From: Bacteroidota bacterium
Lineage (GTDB): Bacteria > Bacteroidota > Bacteroidia > Chitinophagales > Chitinophagaceae
NCBI GenBank assembly: GCA_023430465.1
Contig: JAEZAM010000012.1
Span: 1-19,581 of the forward strand
Reading direction: 5' to 3'
DNA: 19,581 nt
In this document: piece by piece, positions 1 to 7,322 of the stretch
Layout: each line of letters starts with the position of its first letter
How positions within the stretch are numbered: the first letter of the stretch is position 1
The notes under the pieces: generated by a model
The model's input: the letters and a program-made list of their open reading frames with translations, nothing else
Database searches by the model: none
Told to the model about the DNA's origin: nothing
Program-made: the position numbers and the translations under genes

Positions 1-99
1 CATCCCGCCTGTTCCCACTAAAAGTCCTATATTTAGCGCCTGAATCTCCAAAACCACACAAGTTCCTCCGGCGCGCCCTCGGCCGATGCGCATAAGATA

Positions 100-462
100 T
101 TGCTCGTCGATGATGAGGAGGATTTCCTGTTTGTCATGAAACGGGCGCTGCGAAAAGAAGGCTATGAGGTTATCACTTCACACAATGCCAGCGGCTTATT
201 TGAAACACTTGAAGCCGATAAACCGGATCTCATATTGCTGGATATTACGATGGAAGGTGTTTCGGGCAGGGATATCTGCAGACTTATAAAGCAGCACCCG
301 CATTTTCGCTCGACTCCGGTGCTTCTTTTCTCCGCCAACAGGAACCTGGCTGACATCGCTGCTGAATGTGGGGCCGATGGATTCGTTCATAAACCTTTTG
401 AAATGGCCGATGTCAAGCATACGTTCAATCGTGTACTCGGCTCAACTAAAAAACGAAATTAA
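100..462 (+). CDS. Single-domain response regulator (CheY-like receiver)
   Basis: This is a stand-alone receiver domain that accepts a phosphoryl group from a histidine kinase. Numbering from the TTG at 100, the acidic pair is D4-D5 (LVDDEED), the phosphoacceptor is D48 (LILLDIT), the switch Ser is S78 (LLFSAN) and the conserved Lys is K98 (VHKPFE). No output domain follows, so it probably acts by protein contact or in a phosphorelay. The start is uncertain. TTG 100 would cut off the Lys-Ile that normally opens beta-strand 1. The frame stays open upstream to a TAG at 34-36, with coding-like codons (SSSGAPSADAHKI) and no ATG or GTG; CTG at 40 is the only other visible start. A TATATTTA box at 28-35 resembles the Bacteroidota -7 element. 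It lies 24 nt before the RsbR-like gene and is the natural candidate receiver for the kinase at 3189-4472. Confidence 0.85.
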   Translation: MLVDDEEDFLFVMKRALRKEGYEVITSHNASGLFETLEADKPDLILLDITMEGVSGRDICRLIKQHPHFRSTPVLLFSANRNLADIAAECGADGFVHKPFEMADVKHTFNRVLGSTKKRN

Positions 463-486
463 CCGACTCAAATTAAATTTACCACC

Positions 487-1365
487 ATGTCCAAATCAAG
501 CGCTGCCAAGATACTCCCATCCAAACAGGCCGAAATTCTCGAGCTGTGGATCAGTCAGCAATTTAAAGATGTATCCCTCCGCGATGATCTTTTGTCCAAT
601 GACCATCTTAAAAAGGATTCTGAAGAGTTTCTGTCCTCGGTACTTTCCGGCATTAAGAAAGACAATGTATATGATGTCAATGCACCGGAGTTTGAAAAAG
701 CCAATGAAGTCCTGGCCGGGATTTGCCTTAACAGGGCAAAAAACGGATTCTCCCCGCGGGAAACAGCCTCCTTCGTTTTCAGCCTGAAGGATGCATTCAA
801 CACCGTCCTGGAAAAATATATCACCGATAAGGATACGCTCTTCAAGGAAGTAGGGCGGATTAATAAGATCATCGACAGCCTGGCCATGGTAACGATGGAA
901 ACGTTTATACGCGGCCGTGAGGAGGTGATACTCCGCCAGACATCTGAAATCTCCGAGATATCTACCCCCGTGATCCAGATCTGGGATGGTATTCTTGCCC
1001 TCCCGATCATTGGGACACTCGACAGCGCCCGCACCCAGGTGGTGATGGAAAGCCTCCTTATCAAGATTGTGGAAAGCGAAAGCACGATTGCCATTCTTGA
1101 TATTTCAGGTGTACCAGCAGTTGATTCGCTTGTTGCGCAACATCTGATCAAAACGGTAGCGGCCACCCGACTGATGGGCGCAGAGTGCATCATCAGCGGT
1201 ATCCGGCCGGAGATCGCCCAGACCATTGTACACCTCGGTATCGACCTTTCCAATATTAACACGAAGTCAACGCTGGCCCACGCTTTACGCACGGCGTTTG
1301 CCATTCGCAGGCTGGAAGTCCGGAAAGCAGGAGATTCTAATAATAATAAACAGGTAATTCTCTAA
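487..1365 (+). CDS. rsbR: RsbR-like stressosome co-antagonist (RsbRD N-terminal domain + STAS)
   Basis: RsbR paralogues form the sensory shell of the stressosome together with RsbS and hold the kinase RsbT. Residues about 10-150 form an all-helical N-terminal domain of the RsbRD_N type; I see no haem-globin or PAS signature. A linker helix leads to a C-terminal STAS domain (about 160-275). The STAS part is very close to the Bacillus RsbRA pattern as I remember it, including GIRPEIAQTIVHLGIDLS at 238-255. The two positions matching the Bacillus phosphosites T171 and T205 are Ser here, S180 (GTLDS) and S214 (VPAVDS), with the same 34-residue spacing. A short Asn/Lys-rich tail follows. The gene starts at ATG 487, 24 nt after the response regulator, and is followed 12 nt later by the RsbS-like gene. 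The input signal cannot be told from sequence. Confidence 0.88.
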   Translation: MSKSSAAKILPSKQAEILELWISQQFKDVSLRDDLLSNDHLKKDSEEFLSSVLSGIKKDNVYDVNAPEFEKANEVLAGICLNRAKNGFSPRETASFVFSLKDAFNTVLEKYITDKDTLFKEVGRINKIIDSLAMVTMETFIRGREEVILRQTSEISEISTPVIQIWDGILALPIIGTLDSARTQVVMESLLIKIVESESTIAILDISGVPAVDSLVAQHLIKTVAATRLMGAECIISGIRPEIAQTIVHLGIDLSNINTKSTLAHALRTAFAIRRLEVRKAGDSNNNKQVIL

Positions 1366-1377
1366 CATCAATCACAT

Positions 1378-1764
1378 ATGGATAAAATACCTATCCTGAA
1401 AATGGGGCAATTTCTCCTGGTCACTATCCAGGTGGATTTGTACGACAGACTGGCGCTGGGACTGGAGAAAGACCTGGTCAATATGATCATGAAGCATAAA
1501 GCCCGTGGTGTTTTGATCGATATTTCTGCCGTAAACATCGTCGATTCTTTTATGGGTCGCATCCTGGGCAACATTGCCCAGATGTCAAACATCCTTGATG
1601 CGCATACTGTGGTGGTGGGCATGCAGCCCGCGGTCGCCATTACACTTATCGAACTGGGTCTTCCCATGGCCGGCGTCCAAACTGCCCTCAATGTAGAAAA
1701 GGGCATGGAACTGCTTACAGAGAAACTTAACCTCACCGGAGAAATAAACGATGATGAGGAATGA
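1378..1764 (+). CDS. rsbS: RsbS-like stressosome scaffold (single STAS domain)
   Basis: This is a 128-residue single-STAS protein matching RsbS, the stressosome core scaffold that RsbT phosphorylates to free itself. The start KIPILK, the block GVLIDISAVNIVDSFMGRIL and the stretch QPAVAITLIELG are hallmark RsbS blocks. The predicted phosphosite is S57 in IVDSF, equivalent to Bacillus S59. The C terminus is acidic (DDEE). The ATG at 1378 gives a normal family length (about 120 residues). The last four bases, ATGA at 1761-1764, are shared with the start of the RsbT-like kinase, so the scaffold and its kinase are probably translationally coupled and made in fixed proportion. An alternative as a SpoIIAA-type anti-anti-sigma factor is less likely, because the sequence follows RsbS and an RsbT follows directly. 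Confidence 0.9.
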   Translation: MDKIPILKMGQFLLVTIQVDLYDRLALGLEKDLVNMIMKHKARGVLIDISAVNIVDSFMGRILGNIAQMSNILDAHTVVVGMQPAVAITLIELGLPMAGVQTALNVEKGMELLTEKLNLTGEINDDEE

Positions 1765-2174
1765 TTACCATCAATAAGGAAAGCATTCAGGTGAAGACAG
1801 AACAGGATGCAGTGTTCTTGCGCAACCGGGTGTCCGAGTATGCGCGCAAGATCGGTATGGGCCTGGTAAACCAGACCAAACTACTGACCGCAGCGAGCGA
1901 ACTCGTCCGCAATATGCTCCGCTACGCCAATGGCGGTCATGTTGTTTGCGAAGTAATCTCCTCCGGCACGTTGCAGACAGGTATCCGTCTGAGCTTCGTT
2001 GATAAAGGACCCGGAATAAAAGATATTAACCTGGCAATGAAGGATGGATTTTCAACCGGTAAAAGTTTAGGTGTAGGATTGCCGGGTGCCAAGCGCCTGG
2101 TTAATGCATTTGATATAGAAAGTAAACCGGGAAAGGGTACGACAGTGACGATATTAAAATGGAAAAATGGTTGA
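1761..2174 (+). CDS. rsbT: RsbT-like serine kinase / switch protein (GHKL ATPase)
   Basis: RsbT phosphorylates RsbR and RsbS in the stressosome; when released it binds and activates a downstream partner. The 137-residue protein is a complete single GHKL ATPase domain. The N-box has E47 and N51 (ASELVRNMLRY), the G1 box is D81-KGPGI, and the G2 box is GVGLPG at 104-109. The GLPGAKRL stretch and an N box of the ELVRN type distinguish RsbT-like proteins from RsbW/SpoIIAB, where I would expect a different loop. It begins inside the stop of the RsbS-like gene (ATGA) and its own stop lies inside the next gene (8-nt overlap at 2167-2174). In Bacillus the released RsbT activates the phosphatase RsbU, but no RsbU-like gene with an RsbT-binding N-terminal domain is visible here. 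Its target is therefore inferred to be the downstream ATPase-histidine kinase or something outside the window. Confidence 0.9.
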   Translation: MITINKESIQVKTEQDAVFLRNRVSEYARKIGMGLVNQTKLLTAASELVRNMLRYANGGHVVCEVISSGTLQTGIRLSFVDKGPGIKDINLAMKDGFSTGKSLGVGLPGAKRLVNAFDIESKPGKGTTVTILKWKNG

Positions 2175-3192
2175 GTCTTCTCATGTGCGTATCAATCTGC
2201 CTGACCGGACTTACCAGGCCTCCGTCCGCTCAGAAATGCGCAGGATAGCGGAGTCAATTGGGTTTACCGGACATCGCATGGGCGAACTGGAGATCATCAT
2301 TGCCGAACTCACCAGCAATATTTCCAAACATACCCGCGCCGGCGGATATTTTCTCGTACGCCCACTCACGGGTGAAATGCCCGGCATCGAAATCATTTCA
2401 ATAGATGAAGGCCCCGGTATACGGATGGCTTCTGACATGATGAAAGACGGGCTTTCCACAACGCGCACCCTGGGACAGGGCCTCGGCGCAATACAACGGC
2501 TTGCCAGCGTGTTTGACATATTTTCTTTAACCGGCTGGGGTACGATCCTTCTCACGCGGACTTACATTAAGAAAACTGATAAAGCCCGTGCATCAAAATC
2601 ATTACACGTATACGGTTTAAATGTCAATAAACCCGGCGAATCCGTATCGGGTGATGCATGGCATTTTATACAAACCGCGAGGAATACGCGTATCATGATA
2701 ATTGATGGGCTGGGTCATGGTGTGTCTGCAAAGCAGGCAGCTGATGAAGCTATCCAGAATTTTATCAGTGAACCCGGCGCTACGCCAACGGACCAGTTGC
2801 ACAGTTTACACCCTGCGCTTAAAAGAACCAGAGGAGGCGTTGTCAACGTTGTTTACCTCGATGAAACCAATAATCAGCTTTCGTATTCCGGCGTGGGCAA
2901 CATCTCGATGAAGGTCATCTCTGCCAATTCTTCCAAAGGCTGTTTTTCCTATAATGGTATTGTAGGTCATATCATGCCATCCGTTATAAATAATCATATT
3001 CTTCAATGGCAGCCGAATGACCTGATTATCTTACATTCGGACGGAATTTCCGGTCGTTGGGACCTTGGCAAATATCCCGGTATCCTCACCCATCACCCCC
3101 TGCTGCTCTGCGCGGCAATTTATAAAGATCATACCCGGGGTACGGATGACGCGACCGTAGTAGTGGCAAAAACGATAAAATCGACGAAATGA
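2167..3192 (+). CDS. Fusion of RsbT-like ATPase with RsbX-like PP2C phosphatase
   Basis: RsbX dephosphorylates RsbR and RsbS and resets the stressosome. Here the phosphatase is the C-terminal half of a 341-residue fusion. Residues about 5-135 form a GHKL ATPase with E47 and N51 (IAELTSN), D80-EGPGI and GQGLG at 103-107. It resembles the upstream RsbT-like protein in the G1-G2 stretch (MKDGLST, TLGQGLG, RLASVFDI). Residues about 145-336 form a SpoIIE/PP2C-type phosphatase with SGD at 161-163, DGLGHG at 180-185, SDG at 291-293 and GTDDATVVV at 325-333, the usual Mn/Mg-binding Asp motifs. Both halves look catalytically complete. The phosphatase half is the size of stand-alone RsbX, and it lacks the RsbU N-terminal domain. 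The gene overlaps its neighbours by 8 nt upstream and 4 nt downstream. Which substrate the ATPase half acts on is not known from sequence. Confidence 0.87.
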   Translation: MVESSHVRINLPDRTYQASVRSEMRRIAESIGFTGHRMGELEIIIAELTSNISKHTRAGGYFLVRPLTGEMPGIEIISIDEGPGIRMASDMMKDGLSTTRTLGQGLGAIQRLASVFDIFSLTGWGTILLTRTYIKKTDKARASKSLHVYGLNVNKPGESVSGDAWHFIQTARNTRIMIIDGLGHGVSAKQAADEAIQNFISEPGATPTDQLHSLHPALKRTRGGVVNVVYLDETNNQLSYSGVGNISMKVISANSSKGCFSYNGIVGHIMPSVINNHILQWQPNDLIILHSDGISGRWDLGKYPGILTHHPLLLCAAIYKDHTRGTDDATVVVAKTIKSTK

Positions 3193-4472
3193 CTGCATCG
3201 CTGTCTATCATGAAGCTGGACATCCACAATGAAATGGATGTAGTGCTCGCTCACCGGCGTGCCATGCAGTTTGCTAGATATTCCGGTATCAGTCTTGCCG
3301 AGCAAACCCGCTTCGCTACCGCCGTTTCAGAAATATGCCGCAACGTGCTCGAACATGCAGATGGAGGAAAGCTTCATTTTTCCATTAGCAAGGAACCGGC
3401 ACCCGGTTACCTCGAAGCCACCGTACAGGATCATGGTGGCGGTATCTCCAATATTGACGAGATCCTTTCCCGGCGACCTGATACCCATCGAGGTCGTGGT
3501 ATCGGGATGGTCTATGCGCGACGACTGACCGATCACTTTCATGTCAACACCTCTCCTGCCGGCACTGCGGTTACCCTGCGGAAAAATATACCTGCCCGAT
3601 CCGGCGGACCCGTTAATAAAATAATCATCGATGGCTGGCTGAAACATATCGCTCAGGAGCCTGCTCTGTCTGCATATGAAGAATTGAAGATCCGCAACAG
3701 CCAGCTCCTGGAACTGACTGAAGAACTTCGCCTGAACAGCAAAACGGTGGAAACCCAAATGGTGGAGATCCGGCAGCTCAACAGGCAGCTATCTGACAAC
3801 AACCACCGGATGAAGGAATTCACATATGCCATTTCCCATGATCTGAAAAATCCGCTAAGCACACTTAAACTTGCCACCCAACAGTTGGCGCATGAAGTAA
3901 CCACTGAAGATGGTGCAAGCTATCAGGCGGTAGTGGAACGATCTGTCAACCGGCTCGACAAGACCATCAATAGCCTGATCGAGATACTTGATATTCAAAA
4001 CCAGACTTCTCAGCTTTCACGTCAACTTGAATTTGAGAAACTGTTTGCAGAGGTCCGGGAAAATTATTCTGCGCTCATCCATGACACGGGGGCCACGCTG
4101 CATGCTGAGTTTACACAGGCACCCATGATCTCCTACATCGAAGGATACCTGGCAAGCATCTTCAGCAACCTGGTCAGCAACTCACTTAAATACCGACACC
4201 CGGACATTGCACCTGTTATAAATGTGTCCAGCAAACCTGTCGGTGACCGGATTGAACTTTGCTTCCGTGACAATGGACAGGGAATGGACCTGAGCACCAT
4301 CGGGAATAAATTATTTGCCCCATTCAATCGCTTTGCGACTGGCGTGGAAGGAAAAGGTATCGGCCTCTACCTCGTCAAAGGAATGGTGGAACACAATGGC
4401 GGGTCAGTGTCTGTACAGAGCGAACCCGGCAAAGGAACGATATTTACCTTTTTACTGGCGCCATACGTATAA
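3189..4472 (+). CDS. Histidine kinase with additional N-terminal anti-sigma-type ATPase domain
   Basis: The protein has two ATPase domains and no visible transmembrane segment or classical sensor. Residues about 8-132 are an RsbT/RsbW-like GHKL domain: E48 and N52 (VSEICRN), D81-HGGGI, and GRGIG at 102-106. Residues about 165-210 are a heptad-like coiled coil (ELTEELRLN, EIRQLNRQLSDN). A HisKA dimerisation domain follows with phosphoacceptor H217 in AISHDLKNPLST, then a C-terminal HATPase_c with N327/N331 (SNLVSNSLKY), D361-NGQG, an F-box (LFAPFNRF) and GKGIGL at 388-393. It begins in the stop codon of the preceding phosphatase (ATGA); a second Met at residue 8 is an alternative start. The likely role is output kinase of the stressosome, controlled through the first ATPase domain, with the receiver at 100-462 or a distant regulator as partner. 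That role is inference. Confidence 0.87.
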   Translation: MTASLSIMKLDIHNEMDVVLAHRRAMQFARYSGISLAEQTRFATAVSEICRNVLEHADGGKLHFSISKEPAPGYLEATVQDHGGGISNIDEILSRRPDTHRGRGIGMVYARRLTDHFHVNTSPAGTAVTLRKNIPARSGGPVNKIIIDGWLKHIAQEPALSAYEELKIRNSQLLELTEELRLNSKTVETQMVEIRQLNRQLSDNNHRMKEFTYAISHDLKNPLSTLKLATQQLAHEVTTEDGASYQAVVERSVNRLDKTINSLIEILDIQNQTSQLSRQLEFEKLFAEVRENYSALIHDTGATLHAEFTQAPMISYIEGYLASIFSNLVSNSLKYRHPDIAPVINVSSKPVGDRIELCFRDNGQGMDLSTIGNKLFAPFNRFATGVEGKGIGLYLVKGMVEHNGGSVSVQSEPGKGTIFTFLLAPYV

Positions 4473-4545
4473 GGGCGGCCTCCCCGTGCAGCAAAATAGC
4501 CTCATCCGCAAAGAGCATTATCGGCGCACTTACACGCGGAATCCT

Positions 4546-4553
4546 TAGCTTTA
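4546..4553 (+). promoter_or_regulatory. Possible -7 box (TAGCTTTA) before the M16 genes
   Basis: TAGCTTTA matches the Bacteroidota -7 consensus TAnnTTTG at all fixed positions but the last and sits 18 nt before the ATG at 4572. No convincing TTG-type -33 element lies at the right distance. It is the best candidate in the 99-nt gap that separates the signalling operon from the peptidase genes; it is weak evidence that the peptidases are a separate transcription unit. Confidence 0.25.
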
Positions 4554-4571
4554 TCGCTCATTTATTTCACC

Positions 4572-5888
4572 ATGATCAAATACTTTCTGACTGTCTTCCT
4601 GCTCGCGGGCATGAGCGCAGCAAACGCTCAATTGAAACCTGATGATGTGCACACCTTCACCCTGAAAAATGGAATGAAATTCCTGGTGGTAGAAGATTTT
4701 TCCATCCCCAATGCCAACATGTATTTATTCTATCGCGTTGGCTCCAGGAACGAATACCAGGGTATCACCGGCTTATCACATTTCTTTGAACACATGATGT
4801 TCAACGGCGCAAAAAAATTCGGCCCCAAGGAATTCGACCGTACCATGGAGTTCAATGGCGGCGCGAACAATGCCTACACACGTGATGATATCACCGCGTA
4901 CACTAACTGGTTTCCCGCTTCTGCCACTGAAGTGATCTTCGATCTCGAAGCCGACCGAATAGGCCACTTGAGTATCGACCCAAAAATGGTAGAGAGCGAA
5001 CGCGGCGTAGTACTATCTGAAAGAAGCACCGGGCTGGAGAACTCGCCCTGGCGGGTGATCAGCGAGCACGTGCAGGCGCAGGCTTTCCAGGAACATCCCT
5101 ATCACTGGCCGGTGATCGGCTATGAGGATGATATGAAAAACTGGAAACAAACTGATCTTGAACGATATTTTCGTACCTACTACGCACCCAATAATTGCGT
5201 GGTTGTCATGTCCGGCGCAGTAAAAGCAGCAGATATAAAAAAGCTCGCCGAGAAATATCTTGAGCCAATACCGGCACAGGCTCCGCCGCCACCAGTAGTG
5301 ATAAAAGAACCGGAGCAAACGGGTGAGCGCCGGATACTCGTTCAGAAAGATGTAGCCAATCCTTACCTCCACATCGCCTACAAGGCGCCTCAGGCCAGCG
5401 ACTCCGATTACTACGCCCTTACACTTCTCAGCGATATCCTGAGCAGCGGCAAATCTTCCCGGCTGTATGCTGCGCTGGTGGATAGTGCACAGCTCGCCTC
5501 ATCGATCTCCACCTCCTACACTGAAAGCTTTGATCCGACACTTTTCCTGTTCTATGCCATCACAGCAAAAAATGTAAATGAACGTAAACTGGAAGAAGCG
5601 ATCTATGCTGAGCTTGAAAAGATCAAATCAGGCGGTGTAACCGAAAAAGAATTACAGAAAGTAAAGAATCAACGGCTGGTTGCATTCTACGACCAGGTGG
5701 AAACAATCAATGGGAAATCAAATAACCTCGGCACCTATGAGGTATACTTTGGTGATTACCGTAAAATGTTTGAAGCACCTGCGTTGTTCAATAAAGTGAC
5801 AGCCGATGACATCCGACGCGTAGCCACTAAATACCTGCGCAAGTCAACCCGTACGGTTGGCGTACTCAAAAGCAATACTGATAATTAA
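4572..5888 (+). CDS. Secreted M16 family zinc metallopeptidase, catalytic subunit
   Basis: This is a pitrilysin-family (M16) peptidase of 438 residues. Residues 1-19 form a signal peptide with cleavage after ANA, leaving Gln20, so it is probably periplasmic. The inverted zinc motif HFFEH is at 70-74 (two His zinc ligands and the catalytic Glu), with the third ligand in the acidic stretch ESERGVVLSE at 141-150. A GGANNAYTRDD block at 96-106 matches the family's substrate-binding region. The C-terminal half (about 200-435) is the second M16 domain, but the Arg...Tyr pair used for substrate binding is not seen there. The next gene, 3 nt downstream, encodes an M16 protein that lacks the zinc motif but has that pair, so the two probably form a heterodimer. 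The natural substrates are unknown; peptides of roughly 10-70 residues are usual for the family. Confidence 0.93.
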   Translation: MIKYFLTVFLLAGMSAANAQLKPDDVHTFTLKNGMKFLVVEDFSIPNANMYLFYRVGSRNEYQGITGLSHFFEHMMFNGAKKFGPKEFDRTMEFNGGANNAYTRDDITAYTNWFPASATEVIFDLEADRIGHLSIDPKMVESERGVVLSERSTGLENSPWRVISEHVQAQAFQEHPYHWPVIGYEDDMKNWKQTDLERYFRTYYAPNNCVVVMSGAVKAADIKKLAEKYLEPIPAQAPPPPVVIKEPEQTGERRILVQKDVANPYLHIAYKAPQASDSDYYALTLLSDILSSGKSSRLYAALVDSAQLASSISTSYTESFDPTLFLFYAITAKNVNERKLEEAIYAELEKIKSGGVTEKELQKVKNQRLVAFYDQVETINGKSNNLGTYEVYFGDYRKMFEAPALFNKVTADDIRRVATKYLRKSTRTVGVLKSNTDN

Positions 5889-5891
5889 TTC

Positions 5892-7310
5892 ATGATACAA
5901 CTTCCAATGATGTATTTAAATAAACGCATTCTCCTGCTCGCCGCATGTTTTTTCGTCGCCATGATCGCTGTGAGGGCACAGGATTACAAGTTACCGGCCT
6001 ACCAGAAATTTACGCTGAAAAATGGCCTCACCGTTTATCTGATGGAGCAACATGAAGTGCCACTCATCAGCGTATCTGCCATCCTGCCGGCAGGCGCTAT
6101 TTATGATGGTGATAAATCCGGTCTTGCTTCGCTGACGGCAACGGCATTGCAACATGGTACAAAGAATTATCCAAAAGATCGGCTGGAAGAAGAATTGGAT
6201 TTTCTTGGCGCCTCCGTCAATACGTATGCCTCAAAAGAATCAGCCGGTTTGTCAGCCGATTTCGCAGCAAAAGACCGCGACAAGATACTACCCCTCATCA
6301 TGGAGATCCTGACCGCACCTGCATTTGATACCGCTGAATTTACAAAAGAAAAAAAGAGGGCACTGGTCAGGCTGGAACAGGCAAAGGAAAGCCCCAGGTC
6401 AGTGATATCGGGCTATTTTGATAAATTTCTTTACGGCGATCACGTATATGGAAACCTGATCACCGGCACAGTTTCCACTGTATCCGCGCTTACCCCGGCA
6501 GATATACGGAAATTCTATAGCGCAAATTATATCCCCAATGGCGCGGCGATAGCTATCGCGGGCGATTTCAACAGCAAGGAAATGAAGAGCCTGGTTACCA
6601 AATTGTTTTCAGGATGGAAAAAAGGCGAACCACAGGCTGGTGCTGCGTCTGCCAAACCGTCGATGGATGCAAAATCAAGCAAAGTGTTGCTGGTAAATAA
6701 AGATGATGCAAAGGAAACCACGTTCTATATCGGTGCACCCGGCGTTCCGCGCAACAACCCCGACTATGTTGCTATCGATGTGATCAACACCTTGTTTGGC
6801 GGTCGATTTACTTCCATGCTCAACGATGAGCTGCGTGTTAACACCGGTCTCACCTATGGAGCCGGCAGCCGGTTCAGCAGCCTGAAGCATGCAGGTTCGT
6901 TTTATATCTCTACGTTCACTGCTACCAAGACTACAGAACAGGCCATCGATAAGTCCCTGGAAGTGCTGAAGCGCCTCCATGCAGAAGGACTCGATGAGCA
7001 ATCACTGGCATCGGCGAAGAACTATGTCAAAGGCCAGTTCCCCCCACGCTATGAAACCAGCGGGCAACTGGCGGGATTACTGACACAGATGTTCTGGTAC
7101 AATTTCGACGAGTCATTTATAAATAATTTCCAGAAAAATGTTGATGGACTTACCCTGGCGCGAGCCAAAGAAATCATCGCGAAATATTTCCCTTCGGACA
7201 AGCTTCATTTTGTACTGGTCGGGAAATCCAGTGAAATAAAAAAGATTGCAGAAAAGTATGGCCCTGTCACACAGGTGGAAATAAAGGAAGAGCCAAAGAA
7301 AGCATTCTGA
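5892..7310 (+). CDS. Secreted M16 family protein, non-catalytic subunit
   Basis: This 472-residue M16 homologue has a signal peptide ending VRA before Gln30; the start at 5892 could equally be one of the Met codons at residues 6-7, which would shorten the n-region. Where the zinc motif should be, the sequence reads GLASLTATALQHG (77-89), with Ser, Ala and Thr in place of the two His and the Glu. It therefore cannot bind zinc in the usual way. The C-terminal domain carries RVNTGLTYGAGS with R315 and Y322, the Arg/Tyr pair that binds the substrate backbone in two-subunit M16B peptidases. It starts 3 nt after the catalytic subunit's stop and so is almost certainly co-transcribed. The role as the substrate-binding half of the heterodimer is inferred from this complementarity. 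Confidence 0.92.
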   Translation: MIQLPMMYLNKRILLLAACFFVAMIAVRAQDYKLPAYQKFTLKNGLTVYLMEQHEVPLISVSAILPAGAIYDGDKSGLASLTATALQHGTKNYPKDRLEEELDFLGASVNTYASKESAGLSADFAAKDRDKILPLIMEILTAPAFDTAEFTKEKKRALVRLEQAKESPRSVISGYFDKFLYGDHVYGNLITGTVSTVSALTPADIRKFYSANYIPNGAAIAIAGDFNSKEMKSLVTKLFSGWKKGEPQAGAASAKPSMDAKSSKVLLVNKDDAKETTFYIGAPGVPRNNPDYVAIDVINTLFGGRFTSMLNDELRVNTGLTYGAGSRFSSLKHAGSFYISTFTATKTTEQAIDKSLEVLKRLHAEGLDEQSLASAKNYVKGQFPPRYETSGQLAGLLTQMFWYNFDESFINNFQKNVDGLTLARAKEIIAKYFPSDKLHFVLVGKSSEIKKIAEKYGPVTQVEIKEEPKKAF

Positions 7311-7322
7311 TAAATCAACAGC

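Noticed and set aside
368..787. Plus-strand reading frame of 139 codons overlapping the receiver and RsbR-like genes
   Set aside because: It spans two well-supported genes in another frame and has Pro/Ser/Lys-rich sequence without any motif.
555..1304. Long minus-strand reading frame (249 codons) opposite the RsbR-like gene
   Set aside because: It lies wholly antisense to a gene with clear RsbRD/STAS motifs, has low-complexity Arg/Ser/Ile-rich content and no recognisable domain.
100..4472. Classical sigma-B operon
   Set aside because: No RsbU N-terminal domain, RsbV or sigma factor is encoded in the window; only the RsbR/S/T/X part is present.
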